Assembly: GCA_027315455.1 (NCBI GenBank)
Contig: DAHUXZ010000009.1
Location: forward strand, 1 to 64,000
Source: Thermoplasmata archaeon
GTDB lineage: Archaea; Thermoplasmatota; Thermoplasmata; Lutacidiplasmatales; UBA184
Length of the DNA: 64,000 bases
Reading direction: 5' to 3'
Under the pieces are notes generated by a model. The model saw only the letters and a list, made by a program, of their open reading frames with translations. It did not search any database and was not told where the DNA came from. The position numbers and the translations under genes are program-made. Below are positions 26,597-33,676 of this stretch, piece by piece (position 1 is the stretch's first letter; each line of letters begins with the position of its first letter).

Positions 26597-26956
26597 ATGA
26601 TGGCGACGGGTAGCGTAGGCGCGGTGATCAAGGACCTCAAGAGCCGGATCGGCGGGATCGCGACAGCCCTCGTCTCCCGCGACGGGCTCGTGCTGTACGC
26701 CGACGTCCCCGCGGGGGTTTACACCGAGACGTTCGCCATCATGTGCGCGACGATCCTCGGTGCCGCCGCCACGGCGAACACCGAGCTCAACCGCGCTCCC
26801 CCCGAGCGCATCGTGATCGAGGGGAACGACTCGAAGACGATCATCGTCGGGAGCGGGAAGAAAGCGCTCCTCGTCGCGGTCGTCGACCAGAGCGCCGAGG
26901 CCAACCGCGTCCTCGCCGAGGTCGCGAAGGTCGCGGAGCTGCTCAAGACGACGTAA
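26597..26956 (+). CDS. roadblock/LC7 domain protein
   Basis: A 119-residue roadblock/LC7 fold: helix KDLKSRIGGIATALVSRDGLVLYAD, a long amphipathic helix around residues 45-65 and strands RIVIEGNDSKTIIVGSGKKALLVAVV. In bacteria and archaea such proteins dimerise and often regulate small Ras-like GTPases or polarity systems. No GTPase gene is nearby; its partner here is the V4R protein just upstream. Start ATG at 26597. Confidence 0.88.
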   Translation: MMATGSVGAVIKDLKSRIGGIATALVSRDGLVLYADVPAGVYTETFAIMCATILGAAATANTELNRAPPERIVIEGNDSKTIIVGSGKKALLVAVVDQSAEANRVLAEVAKVAELLKTT

Positions 26957-26998
26957 CCGGCCCTCCGGGCCGTCCCCTGCGCGCGGCGCGGGGATTCG

Positions 26999-27907
26999 CT
27001 AGCTGCCGGGTCCGCGGGCACCGGCCCGCTCGGCGGCGGTCGCTCCTGTGGAGGCCGGCTCGCCCTCGGGGAGGGCGGACTTCGCCGGGACGGGAGAGAG
27101 CCGCCGACCGGCCCCGGTGAAGACCCGCGTGAGGTAGCCGGCGAGGGCGGCGACGAGGCGGGCCCAGGCGATGACGGTGCGCTGGGTCTCGACGAGCCGG
27201 CGGACGCGGTAGCTGCCCCAGAGGGTGCCGTGCTTCTCGGTGAGCTGCTTACGGCCATAGCCGTTCCAGAACGCCTGGTAGAGGAACCGGATCAGGTTCG
27301 GGCGCATCGCGTGGTAGACGAGCGCCCCGGGATGGTGGAAGATCCGCGCGCCGTGCTGGACGGCGCGCAGGTTGAGGTCGATGTCCTCGGCGGTGATGAA
27401 GCGCGGGTCGAACCCGCGCAGCTCGTCGAAGCGCGCGCGCCGGTAGCCGAGGTTGCAGGACGGGTAGGTCACGTCGCTGCCCCGCCGGAACAGCTCGACC
27501 CGGTCGAGGGCGCCGTACTGGGGGCTCCCGACGGCGACGGTCGTGCCGGCGACGATGTCGCTCGTCGCGAAGCCCTCGCGAAGGGCGTGCAGCCAGGCGG
27601 AGTCGGCGAAGCAGTCGCCGTCGATGAAGGCGACGAACTCCCCCTTCGAGGCGCCGACGCCCGCATTGCGCCCGATCCCGCGCGAGCCGAACCGCTGGAA
27701 GGCGTGGAACCGCTCCGGATAGCGCGCCGCGAACTCCCCCGCGATAGCGAAGGTCGCATCGGTCGAGAGGGCGTCGACGACGACGACCTCGTAGGGCTCC
27801 TCCTGGGCGAGGAGGCTCTCGAGGAGCCGGCGGAGGTGCCGCCCCTCGTTCTTGACGGTGATGACGACGGAGACGAACGGGCGGGTTTGCGCGGCGCTAC
27901 TTCCCAA
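26999..27907 (-). CDS. family 2 glycosyltransferase
   Basis: A 302-residue GT-A enzyme that moves a sugar from a nucleotide- or lipid-linked donor. Visible motifs: N-terminal VSVVITVKNEGRHLRRLLESLL, VVVDALSTDAT, GRNAGVGASKGEFVAFIDGDCF with the metal-binding DGD (DxD type), and ITAEDIDLNLRAVQHG with the catalytic ED. The last 70 residues have one hydrophobic helix (WARLVAALAGYLTRVF), suggesting membrane association. Start TTG at 27907 overlaps the PRC-barrel stop by 11 nt. It could act in surface-protein glycosylation, which would fit the sequon-rich surface proteins in this window. Confidence 0.88.
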   Translation of the reverse strand: MGSSAAQTRPFVSVVITVKNEGRHLRRLLESLLAQEEPYEVVVVDALSTDATFAIAGEFAARYPERFHAFQRFGSRGIGRNAGVGASKGEFVAFIDGDCFADSAWLHALREGFATSDIVAGTTVAVGSPQYGALDRVELFRRGSDVTYPSCNLGYRRARFDELRGFDPRFITAEDIDLNLRAVQHGARIFHHPGALVYHAMRPNLIRFLYQAFWNGYGRKQLTEKHGTLWGSYRVRRLVETQRTVIAWARLVAALAGYLTRVFTGAGRRLSPVPAKSALPEGEPASTGATAAERAGARGPGS

Positions 27908-28139
27908 GTTCCATCACGACGACGTCCTTGACCGCGCGCATGCTCTTGAAGGGGAGCACCAGGCGGCCGGACCCGTCGATCTGGAACAGGCGCGGCTCGA
28001 CGTCCTCGCTCGGCGTGACCAGGACATGGGCGATGCCCCCGGTCTGGGTGTCCACGACGAAGTTCTCGATCATCCCGAGGATCTGGCCGTCATTGGTCAT
28101 CACGGTCTTTCCCCGGAGCTCGGTCAGGAACTTGCGCAT
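27897..28139 (-). CDS. PRC-barrel domain protein
   Basis: An 80-residue single PRC barrel (FLTELRGKTVMTNDGQILG, then FVVDTQTGGIAHVLVTP and the closing LPFKSMRAVKDVVVMEL). Stand-alone PRC barrels are common in euryarchaea; some are linked to cell division or RNA metabolism, but this one has no assigned role. It is the first gene of a two-gene unit with the glycosyltransferase. Confidence 0.88.
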   Translation of the reverse strand: MRKFLTELRGKTVMTNDGQILGMIENFVVDTQTGGIAHVLVTPSEDVEPRLFQIDGSGRLVLPFKSMRAVKDVVVMELGK

Positions 28140-28169
28140 GGCGTCCTCGCCGGCGGATGGCGGACGTCG

Positions 28170-28179
28170 CTATTTAATC
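28170..28179 (-). promoter_or_regulatory. TATA box of the PRC-barrel gene
   Basis: On the minus strand GATTAAATAG is centred about 36 nt before the ATG at 28139, giving a leader of about 10 nt. Confidence 0.6.
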
Positions 28180-28302
28180 GTTATCGGCGGCGGGAAATCG
28201 TTCCGGCCCACCGGCCGCTTCCCCCGCACGGTCGTGCGCGGGGCCTCGCGGAGGCTCGTACGCGCGCCCGCCGCGCGCCGCGTGCTGCCGCCGGCGGCAA
28301 GC

Positions 28303-28309
28303 CTTATAT
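28303..28309 (+). promoter_or_regulatory. TATA box of the L18e-L13-S9-rpoN operon
   Basis: CTTATAT in CCTTATATGAAG is centred about 31 nt before the L18e ATG at 28337, predicting a leader of only a few nucleotides. Confidence 0.7.
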
Positions 28310-28336
28310 GAAGCACCCGGGTCGAGGCCCTCCCGC

Positions 28337-28702
28337 ATGCTTCGCACCATCCGCAAGGACAATCCGGAGCTCCGGCGTATGCTCATCGAGCTGCGTCGCG
28401 CCGCCCGAGCGCACGAGGCCCCGATCTGGGGCGCGGTCGCCGAGAAGCTCGCCCGTCCCCGGCACGCCGCCCCCGCGGTGAACGTCGGTCACCTCGACCG
28501 CCTCGCCAGCGAGGGGGAAACGCTGGTCGTCCCGGGAAAGCTCCTCGCCGACGGCCGGCTTTCCAAGCCGCTCACCGTCGCCGCGTTCCAGTACTCGCGA
28601 GAGGCGCGGGAGAAGATCCACGGGGCCGGTGGCACCGCCCTGACCCTCGACGAGCTGCTCAAGGCCAAGCCGAACGGCGCGGGGGTGCGTCTCTTTGCCT
28701 GA
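28337..28702 (+). CDS. rpl18e: 50S ribosomal protein L18e
   Basis: A 121-residue archaeal/eukaryotic eL18 large-subunit protein: RKDNPELRRMLIELRRAAR at the start, WGAVAEKLARP, VNVGHLDRLASEGETLVVPGKLLADG in the middle. It opens the conserved archaeal cluster L18e-L13-S9-rpoN. Its stop codon overlaps the TTG start of L13 by 8 nt. Confidence 0.96.
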   Translation: MLRTIRKDNPELRRMLIELRRAARAHEAPIWGAVAEKLARPRHAAPAVNVGHLDRLASEGETLVVPGKLLADGRLSKPLTVAAFQYSREAREKIHGAGGTALTLDELLKAKPNGAGVRLFA

Positions 28703-29378
28703 CGAGGCCGACTCCCCCGCCGCCCCGGCCGCCGAGAAGAAGCCGGCCGCACCGAAGGCTCCCCGGGCCCCCCGCGCGCCCCGGACCGTGACGGCGCCGG
28801 CCGAGAAGGGCGAGACGCCCGCGGCCGCCCGGCCGTCGGCGGCGAAGCCCGCGACCACGACCCCCGCCGCCGGGACTGCGGCTCCGGCCCAGAAGGCCCC
28901 CACGCCTCCGGCCCAGAAGGCCCCCACGCCTCCGGCGCCCGCCCCCGCGGCCGTGCCGAAGGGGACGGTCGTGGACGCGAGCGGTCTCGTCCTCGGCCGC
29001 GCCGCGAGCGTCATCGCCCAGCGCCTCCTGCGCGGGGAGCTCATCGTCGTCGTCAACGCCGAGAAGAGCGTCGTGACGGGTTCCCGCGCGTCGGTCCTCG
29101 GCCACTACCGCGAGAGCCGCGCCCGTGGCTCGGTCCGCAGCGGCCCGCACTTCCCCCGCTACCCGGACCGCATCTTCCGCCGCACGGTCCGGGGGATGCT
29201 ACCGCATCTCAAGACCCGCGGCAAGGAGGCGCTCGACCGCCTCACGGTGCACATCGGCGTGCCCCCCGAGCTCTCGGGGGTCGCCCGCGTCTCGATCGAC
29301 CAGGCCCGCGTGCGCCCCGCGCTCCGGGCCCCGACGACCCTCCAGGAGATCAGCCGCCTGCTCGGAGCCCGTGTATGA
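28695..29378 (+). CDS. rpl13: 50S ribosomal protein L13 with long N-terminal extension
   Basis: uL13, an early-assembly protein of the large subunit. The conserved part starts near residue 89 (GTVVDASGLVLGRAASVIAQRLLRG) and includes the typical GSVRSGPHFPRYPDRIFRRTVRGMLP. The first 88 residues are a Lys/Ala/Pro-rich, probably disordered extension with an internal 24-bp tandem repeat. Usual archaeal L13 is about 140-155 residues, so this extension is unusual. Start TTG at 28695; no later start lies just before the core, so the extension is probably translated. Confidence 0.93.
   Translation: MPDEADSPAAPAAEKKPAAPKAPRAPRAPRTVTAPAEKGETPAAARPSAAKPATTTPAAGTAAPAQKAPTPPAQKAPTPPAPAPAAVPKGTVVDASGLVLGRAASVIAQRLLRGELIVVVNAEKSVVTGSRASVLGHYRESRARGSVRSGPHFPRYPDRIFRRTVRGMLPHLKTRGKEALDRLTVHIGVPPELSGVARVSIDQARVRPALRAPTTLQEISRLLGARV
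28882..28929 (+). repeat. 24-bp tandem duplication in the L13 extension
   Basis: Two perfect 24-bp units (28882-28905 and 28906-28929) encode repeats of the peptide A-Q-K-A-P-T-P-P, and a third unit begins at 28930 before diverging. It is an in-frame recent duplication in a low-complexity linker. Confidence 0.85.
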
Positions 29379-29782
29379 AGGCCCCCGTCATCGTCCAGGC
29401 GACCGGCAAGCGGAAGGAGGCGATCGCCCGCGCGACGATCCGCAAGGGCGCCGGGCGCGTCTGGATCAACCGCCGCCCGCTCGAGATCGTCGAGCCCGAG
29501 ACGGTCCGCCAGAAGATCCAAGAGCCGCTCCTCATGGTCGGCGACCGCTGGCACGCGCTCGACATCAGCGTCGACATCCAGGGCGGCGGGATCATCGGCC
29601 AGGCCTCGGCGGCCCGGACCGCGGTCGCGCGCGGCCTCCTCGCCTGGCTCAAGGACCCCGCCCTCACGGACATGTTCAAGCGCTACGACCGGTCGCTGAT
29701 CGTCAACGACCCCCGCCGCAAGCTTCCGAAGCGGCCGGGCGGGCGTGGCGCCCGCAAGCGGCGGCAGAAGTCGTACCGCTGA
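29375..29782 (+). CDS. rps9: 30S ribosomal protein S9
   Basis: uS9, whose C-terminal tail reaches the P-site tRNA. The 135-residue protein starts VIVQATGKRKEAIARATIRKG, has GGGIIGQASAARTAVARGLL in the middle and ends in the basic PKRPGGRGARKRRQKSYR tail with the terminal Arg. Its ATG overlaps the L13 stop (ATGA), so the two are coupled. Confidence 0.97.
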   Translation: MKAPVIVQATGKRKEAIARATIRKGAGRVWINRRPLEIVEPETVRQKIQEPLLMVGDRWHALDISVDIQGGGIIGQASAARTAVARGLLAWLKDPALTDMFKRYDRSLIVNDPRRKLPKRPGGRGARKRRQKSYR

Positions 29783-29798
29783 GGAAGGAAGGCCGTCG

Positions 29799-29996
29799 AT
29801 GACGATGATGGTGCCCGTGCGCTGCTTCACCTGCGGCGCCGTGATCGGCCAGAACTGGGACGAGTACCGAGAACGGACCGCGCGGGGCGAGAACGCGGGC
29901 GAGGTACTGACCGCCCTCGGCCTCAGCCGCTACTGCTGCCGCCGGATGCTCCTGACCCACGTCGACCTCCTGGACGAGGTCGGCCCCTACGGGTAG
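29799..29996 (+). CDS. rpoN: DNA-directed RNA polymerase subunit N
   Basis: RpoN (Rpb10 homologue), a 65-residue zinc-binding assembly subunit of archaeal RNA polymerase. The CFTCG knuckle near residue 9 and the RYCCRRMLLTHVDLLDE block near residue 44 are diagnostic. ATG 29799 follows a GAGGAAGGAAGG purine tract. It is the last gene of the L18e operon. Confidence 0.97.
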   Translation: MTMMVPVRCFTCGAVIGQNWDEYRERTARGENAGEVLTALGLSRYCCRRMLLTHVDLLDEVGPYG

Positions 29997-30004
29997 GGCG
30001 CTCC

Positions 30005-30170
30005 CGCGTCGTGCGTAGCCCACCGGGCGCTCTCCTTGGGCCGTGGCGCCCCTTGGGCGGCCCTACGGCGGCCCGAGACTCCTTGGAGGACGAGAACCGC
30101 TCCGGGCGCCCCTTGCGGGGCGACCGGAGACGTGGGGAATAGGTTCGCGGGTACGGCCGATCCCGGCCGC
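30005..30170. ncRNA. hairpin-rich intergenic element, possible structured RNA or terminator region
   Basis: The gap between convergent rpoN and the surface-protein gene holds several strong inverted repeats. The best is a 30-nt hairpin at 30100-30129: CTCCGG pairs with CCGGAG and an inner CGCCCC with GGGGCG. A second pairs GGGCCG (30038-30043) with CGGCCC (30058-30063), and CTCC-TT-GGAG lies at 30079-30088. A CCTTG core recurs four times. It does not match tRNA, SRP RNA or RNase P RNA by eye. It may end both convergent transcripts or be a small RNA. Confidence 0.35.
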
Positions 30171-30171
30171 C

Positions 30172-33100
30172 CTACTCTTCGTCGTCCTCTTCGTCCTTCT
30201 TGGACGACCGCTCGAGGCCGGCCTTCCCGGTGCTCGAGCTCGACGCCTTCCCGGTGCTCGAGCTCGACGGCTTGGCCTTCGAGGAGGGGGTCCCGCCCAT
30301 CCCGCGGCGGCGGTAGAAGAACACCGCGAGCAGGATCAGGACGACGGCAGCGCCCCCGACGGCCCCGTAGATGATGTACTGGCTCGTGGGGTTCGGGTTG
30401 AGGGTCACCTGCACGTGCGCCTGGTTCGCCCCAGCGGTGTAGTCGCCCACGAACTCGTTCGTGGCCGTCGCGTTCGCCCAGAGGTCCCACGTCCCCGTGC
30501 GGCCGGGGTTGAAGGAGATCTGCGCGCGCACCGTGTGGTTGTACGGGAGGTTCACGACCCCCGCCCACGGCGAGGTCGCGACGACCCCGCTGCTCGAGTA
30601 GTTGTAGTAGCTCACGGTGCCGCCGATCCCGATCTGGGAGCCGCCCCCGCCCGGCGAGAGCAGGTAGAAGCGCACGGCGAGCGCCTCGGCCGTCGAGTTC
30701 TTCCCGATCGTGTTGGTGACGTTGACCCAGACCGTGTAGGACGTCCCCTCGGTCATCGTCGTGGGGGTGGTGAGGTTCGACACGGAGAGGACGGGCCGCT
30801 GGCTCGTGTTGATGCTCACGGTCAGCTGGCTCGTCGTGTAGGCGGTGTTGCCCGCGCGGTCCGTGACGGTCAGGTTCACCGTGTAGGGCTTCGACTGGGG
30901 GGCCAGCCACAGCTGAGGCTTCGCCGGGAGCTTGAATCCCGGCTGGACCGCGGGCTGGGAGATCGTGCGGTTCGCCGAGCGGTTCACCGGGTTGGTGATG
31001 TTCCAGAAGTACGACGCGATCGAGCCGTTGTGCGGGTCGGTCGAGTTCGTCGCCACGAGCACCACGTCGGCGGTGCCGTTCGACCCCTCGATGATGCCCG
31101 AGCTCGAGATCGTCCGACCGGCGGAGTCCTGGATCGCCAGGACGGGCGTCGGCTTCTCGGTGTCGTTGACCAGGACGACGAGCGTGGCCGAGGCGAGATG
31201 GCCCGCGCCGTCCCAGACCTTGAGCGAGACGTTGTACTCCCAGCCGTAGAAGGTCGCGGCGAACGGGAACGGCAGGGTGCCGTTCGTGTAGTAGTCGCCC
31301 GCCCCGAGGAACGTCAGCGTGAGGTTCCGCTGGGACGGGTTCGTGACGCCGCTGCTCGCCGTGTAGTTCGCGGTCGTCTGGTAGCCGCCCGCGCTCGTGA
31401 TGTTCCACGAGGCGATCGACAGTATCCCGTGGACCGGCGCGCCGGAGTAGACCGTGTCCGAGCTCAGGGACGCGTTGAAGTGCAGCGTCCGCGACCAGTT
31501 CACCCAGACGTAGGAAACGCTACCCGAGCTGAGCACGGTCGCGTTCGTGCTGATCTGCGCCGTCGGCGGGACATTGTCCGTATAGACGGTGAAGGCCGTC
31601 GCGCTCGTGCGGCCGCCGCTCGACGTCACCGTCAGCGAGCCCGCGTAGCTCTGGGCCCCCGTGTAGGTGTGGTAGGTGGTCGGGCTCGAGGTGTTGGTGA
31701 ACGTCCCGTCGCCCCACGCCCACTGGTAGAGGGTCCCGTTGGTCCCGGCGGGGAACGTCGAGTTCAGCGCGCTGAACGTCGCGTTCTCGCCGGAGCCGAT
31801 GATGACCTCGTAGTGGCCGCGGGTCTGGTTGAGGACGTTCGCCTTCGAGAAGGCGAAGTTCGAGGTCGTCACGTTGACGATCGCCGTCACGTTGGCGTAG
31901 CGGACGACCGAGAACGTCGCGGTCGAGCTCGGCGAGGCGCTCGGGAGCGAGACCAGCGTGAAGCTCGTCCAGGTCCCACCGGGTCCCGCGGGGGCGAGGC
32001 GGCTCTGCGCGGGAACGGGGTTGCCCGCGGCGAGGACGTAGCCCGAGGGGAGGACGACGGTGTAGTTGAACACCTGGCCGTTGGTCGGGTGGCGGAAGTT
32101 GAACGACACGGTGTAGTTCTTCGCGCTCGCGGCGAGGGAGCCCGTCACGTTGTAGGCCTGGGCCCAGTAAAGGTCGAGCGACGCGCTCGAGGTGAGGCCG
32201 CAGGTCGCCGTGCAGGTCGTCGTGTTGGTGAAGGTGTAGTTCGTCGGCTGGCCGAACCCGACCGCCCCGCCCGCGGCGGCGACGGCGAGGTTGCTCTGGC
32301 CGGCGGCGAAGAACGGTCCGCTCGCGTTGATCCAGCCGAGGACGTGCGTCAGGTTCGCCGCGTCGAAGGCGAGGTTGTGCTGCCAGTCGAGCGCGAGCTG
32401 CGCCCAGAGCTGGCCGACGGAGGCGTTCGTGAGGTCGGGGAAGACGGAGTCGTTGCCCAGCGTCGCCTGGGTCGCCACCGCCACCTTGCCGAACCCGCTC
32501 GAGAAGTTGAGGGTCGTCAGGTACTGCGCGGGGGGCACCTGCGGGCGCGAGAGGACGATGTGGGGGTTCGGCCCCGAGCCGTTCGGGCTCGCCGCCGAGA
32601 TCGTCACCGGGTAGCTCACCGTCTGCCAGCCCACGGGGGCGAGGACGACCTCGAAGGTCCGTGCGCCGGTGCCGGTGAAGCCGGCCGGGTACGCCCCGAA
32701 GCTGTAGTAGCCGCCGGCCGGGGTCGGAGCGCTGTAGATGTAGCTGGTCGAGGTGTCGACCACCGTCACGTTGCCGCCGGCCGGGATGTGGGCCGACGGG
32801 TTCGCGACCTGGTTGACCCAGCCCCAGACCATGTAGTTCGCGACGACCGGGTTCACCGTCTGCTTCGCGGAGTTGACCGTCACCTGAAGGAGGCTGTAGT
32901 GGTTCGGGTTGCCGGGAACGATCGTCTCGAGGACCCAGGTCCCGTAGGGGACCGAGAGGGAGAACTCCCCGACCACGGTGGTGTTCGTCGCCTTCGCGAC
33001 GGTCGTGTTGTTGGCGTAGACGAACCCGCTGATCGTGGGCTGGAGCAGCTCGACGAGCGCGCCGCCCTGCGGCTGGCCGTTGTAGGTGACGTTGCCCCAG

Positions 33101-33564
33101 ATCGTCGCGTTGTACGCGGCGAGGGCGACGCCCGTGACCGTGACGGGGTTGGCCGTCGGGTTCGTCAGGGCCGACGAGCTCTCCCAGTAGTACTGGGGGT
33201 TCGGGTTCTGGGGGATGACGGCGCAGGGGTTGCAGCCGTAGAGGTGGGCGTGGGCTTGGGGAGGGACCCAGACGCCCCACCAGCCGGGGGCGAGGCCGCC
33301 CGCGGTGTTGGCGGCGGTGAAGCTGAACTGGCCGCTCAGCGAGGCCGTCGTGGTAGCGGAGACCTGGTGGGTCGCGGACGAGATCAGGTTCACGGTGACC
33401 CCCGCAGGAACCGGCGGCGGCGACCCGCCGCCTGCCTGGTCGACGTACCCCAGTAGGGTATAGGTCGGTCCGGCCGCTCGCGCCCCCGGCACCGAGGCCA
33501 GCGAACCCGCCAGCACCAGCACGACGAGGGCCCACAACGCGGCTCGCGGTAGCCCGTTAACCAT
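30172..33564 (-). CDS. large cell-surface protein, signal peptide plus C-terminal membrane anchor
   Basis: A 1130-residue exported protein. Signal peptide at residues 1-30 (LWALVVLVLAGSLASVPGARA). The outside body has a carboxypeptidase-regulatory-like start (YTLLGYVDQAGGG, PAGVTVNLIS), repeated beta-sandwich segments, and PKD-like stretches (LYQWAWGDGTFTNTSSPTTYHTY; SYFWNIT). Asn-x-Ser/Thr sites are very frequent. A transmembrane helix near the end (IIYGAVGGAAVVLILLAVFF) is followed by RRR, a Ser/Lys repeat and an acidic tail, placing the C-terminus inside. It is probably a glycosylated S-layer or adhesin-type protein; the exact role is unknown. Confidence 0.85.
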   Translation of the reverse strand: MVNGLPRAALWALVVLVLAGSLASVPGARAAGPTYTLLGYVDQAGGGSPPPVPAGVTVNLISSATHQVSATTTASLSGQFSFTAANTAGGLAPGWWGVWVPPQAHAHLYGCNPCAVIPQNPNPQYYWESSSALTNPTANPVTVTGVALAAYNATIWGNVTYNGQPQGGALVELLQPTISGFVYANNTTVAKATNTTVVGEFSLSVPYGTWVLETIVPGNPNHYSLLQVTVNSAKQTVNPVVANYMVWGWVNQVANPSAHIPAGGNVTVVDTSTSYIYSAPTPAGGYYSFGAYPAGFTGTGARTFEVVLAPVGWQTVSYPVTISAASPNGSGPNPHIVLSRPQVPPAQYLTTLNFSSGFGKVAVATQATLGNDSVFPDLTNASVGQLWAQLALDWQHNLAFDAANLTHVLGWINASGPFFAAGQSNLAVAAAGGAVGFGQPTNYTFTNTTTCTATCGLTSSASLDLYWAQAYNVTGSLAASAKNYTVSFNFRHPTNGQVFNYTVVLPSGYVLAAGNPVPAQSRLAPAGPGGTWTSFTLVSLPSASPSSTATFSVVRYANVTAIVNVTTSNFAFSKANVLNQTRGHYEVIIGSGENATFSALNSTFPAGTNGTLYQWAWGDGTFTNTSSPTTYHTYTGAQSYAGSLTVTSSGGRTSATAFTVYTDNVPPTAQISTNATVLSSGSVSYVWVNWSRTLHFNASLSSDTVYSGAPVHGILSIASWNITSAGGYQTTANYTASSGVTNPSQRNLTLTFLGAGDYYTNGTLPFPFAATFYGWEYNVSLKVWDGAGHLASATLVVLVNDTEKPTPVLAIQDSAGRTISSSGIIEGSNGTADVVLVATNSTDPHNGSIASYFWNITNPVNRSANRTISQPAVQPGFKLPAKPQLWLAPQSKPYTVNLTVTDRAGNTAYTTSQLTVSINTSQRPVLSVSNLTTPTTMTEGTSYTVWVNVTNTIGKNSTAEALAVRFYLLSPGGGGSQIGIGGTVSYYNYSSSGVVATSPWAGVVNLPYNHTVRAQISFNPGRTGTWDLWANATATNEFVGDYTAGANQAHVQVTLNPNPTSQYIIYGAVGGAAVVLILLAVFFYRRRGMGGTPSSKAKPSSSSTGKASSSSTGKAGLERSSKKDEEDDEE
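30221..30268 (-). repeat. 24-bp tandem duplication in the surface-protein tail
   Basis: Two identical 24-bp units (30221-30244 and 30245-30268) encode S-S-S-S-T-G-K-A twice in the cytoplasmic tail, after the membrane anchor. Confidence 0.85.
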
Positions 33565-33590
33565 CGCGTTTCACGACTCCCTGTAAGTGT

Positions 33591-33607
33591 TCCCTATCGG
33601 GAAACTC
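33591..33607. promoter_or_regulatory. imperfect palindrome in the surface-protein leader
   Basis: GTTCCC-TATC-GGGAAAC lies between the TATA box and the start of the 1130-residue surface protein, at about +2 to +18 of the predicted transcript. It could be an operator or form a hairpin at the mRNA 5' end. Confidence 0.35.
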
Positions 33608-33630
33608 GGCGCCGAACCTTGCCCCCCTAC

Positions 33631-33640
33631 ATATAGCTTG
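33631..33640 (-). promoter_or_regulatory. TATA box of the surface-protein gene
   Basis: On the minus strand AGCTATATGT is about 70 nt before the ATG at 33564, predicting a leader of about 45 nt, longer than for most genes here. Confidence 0.55.
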
Positions 33641-33676
33641 CCGACCGCGGGGGCGCCCCCCACCCGCGGCCCTGCG

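Noticed and set aside
28304-29056. Minus-strand frame across L18e and L13
   Set aside because: Gly/Ala-rich shadow of the ribosomal protein genes with no start signal.
30043-33456. A 1137-codon open frame on the plus strand
   Set aside because: It is exactly antisense to the surface-protein gene and its product is Arg/Val/Gly/Asp-rich without domains; an artefact of GC-rich third positions.
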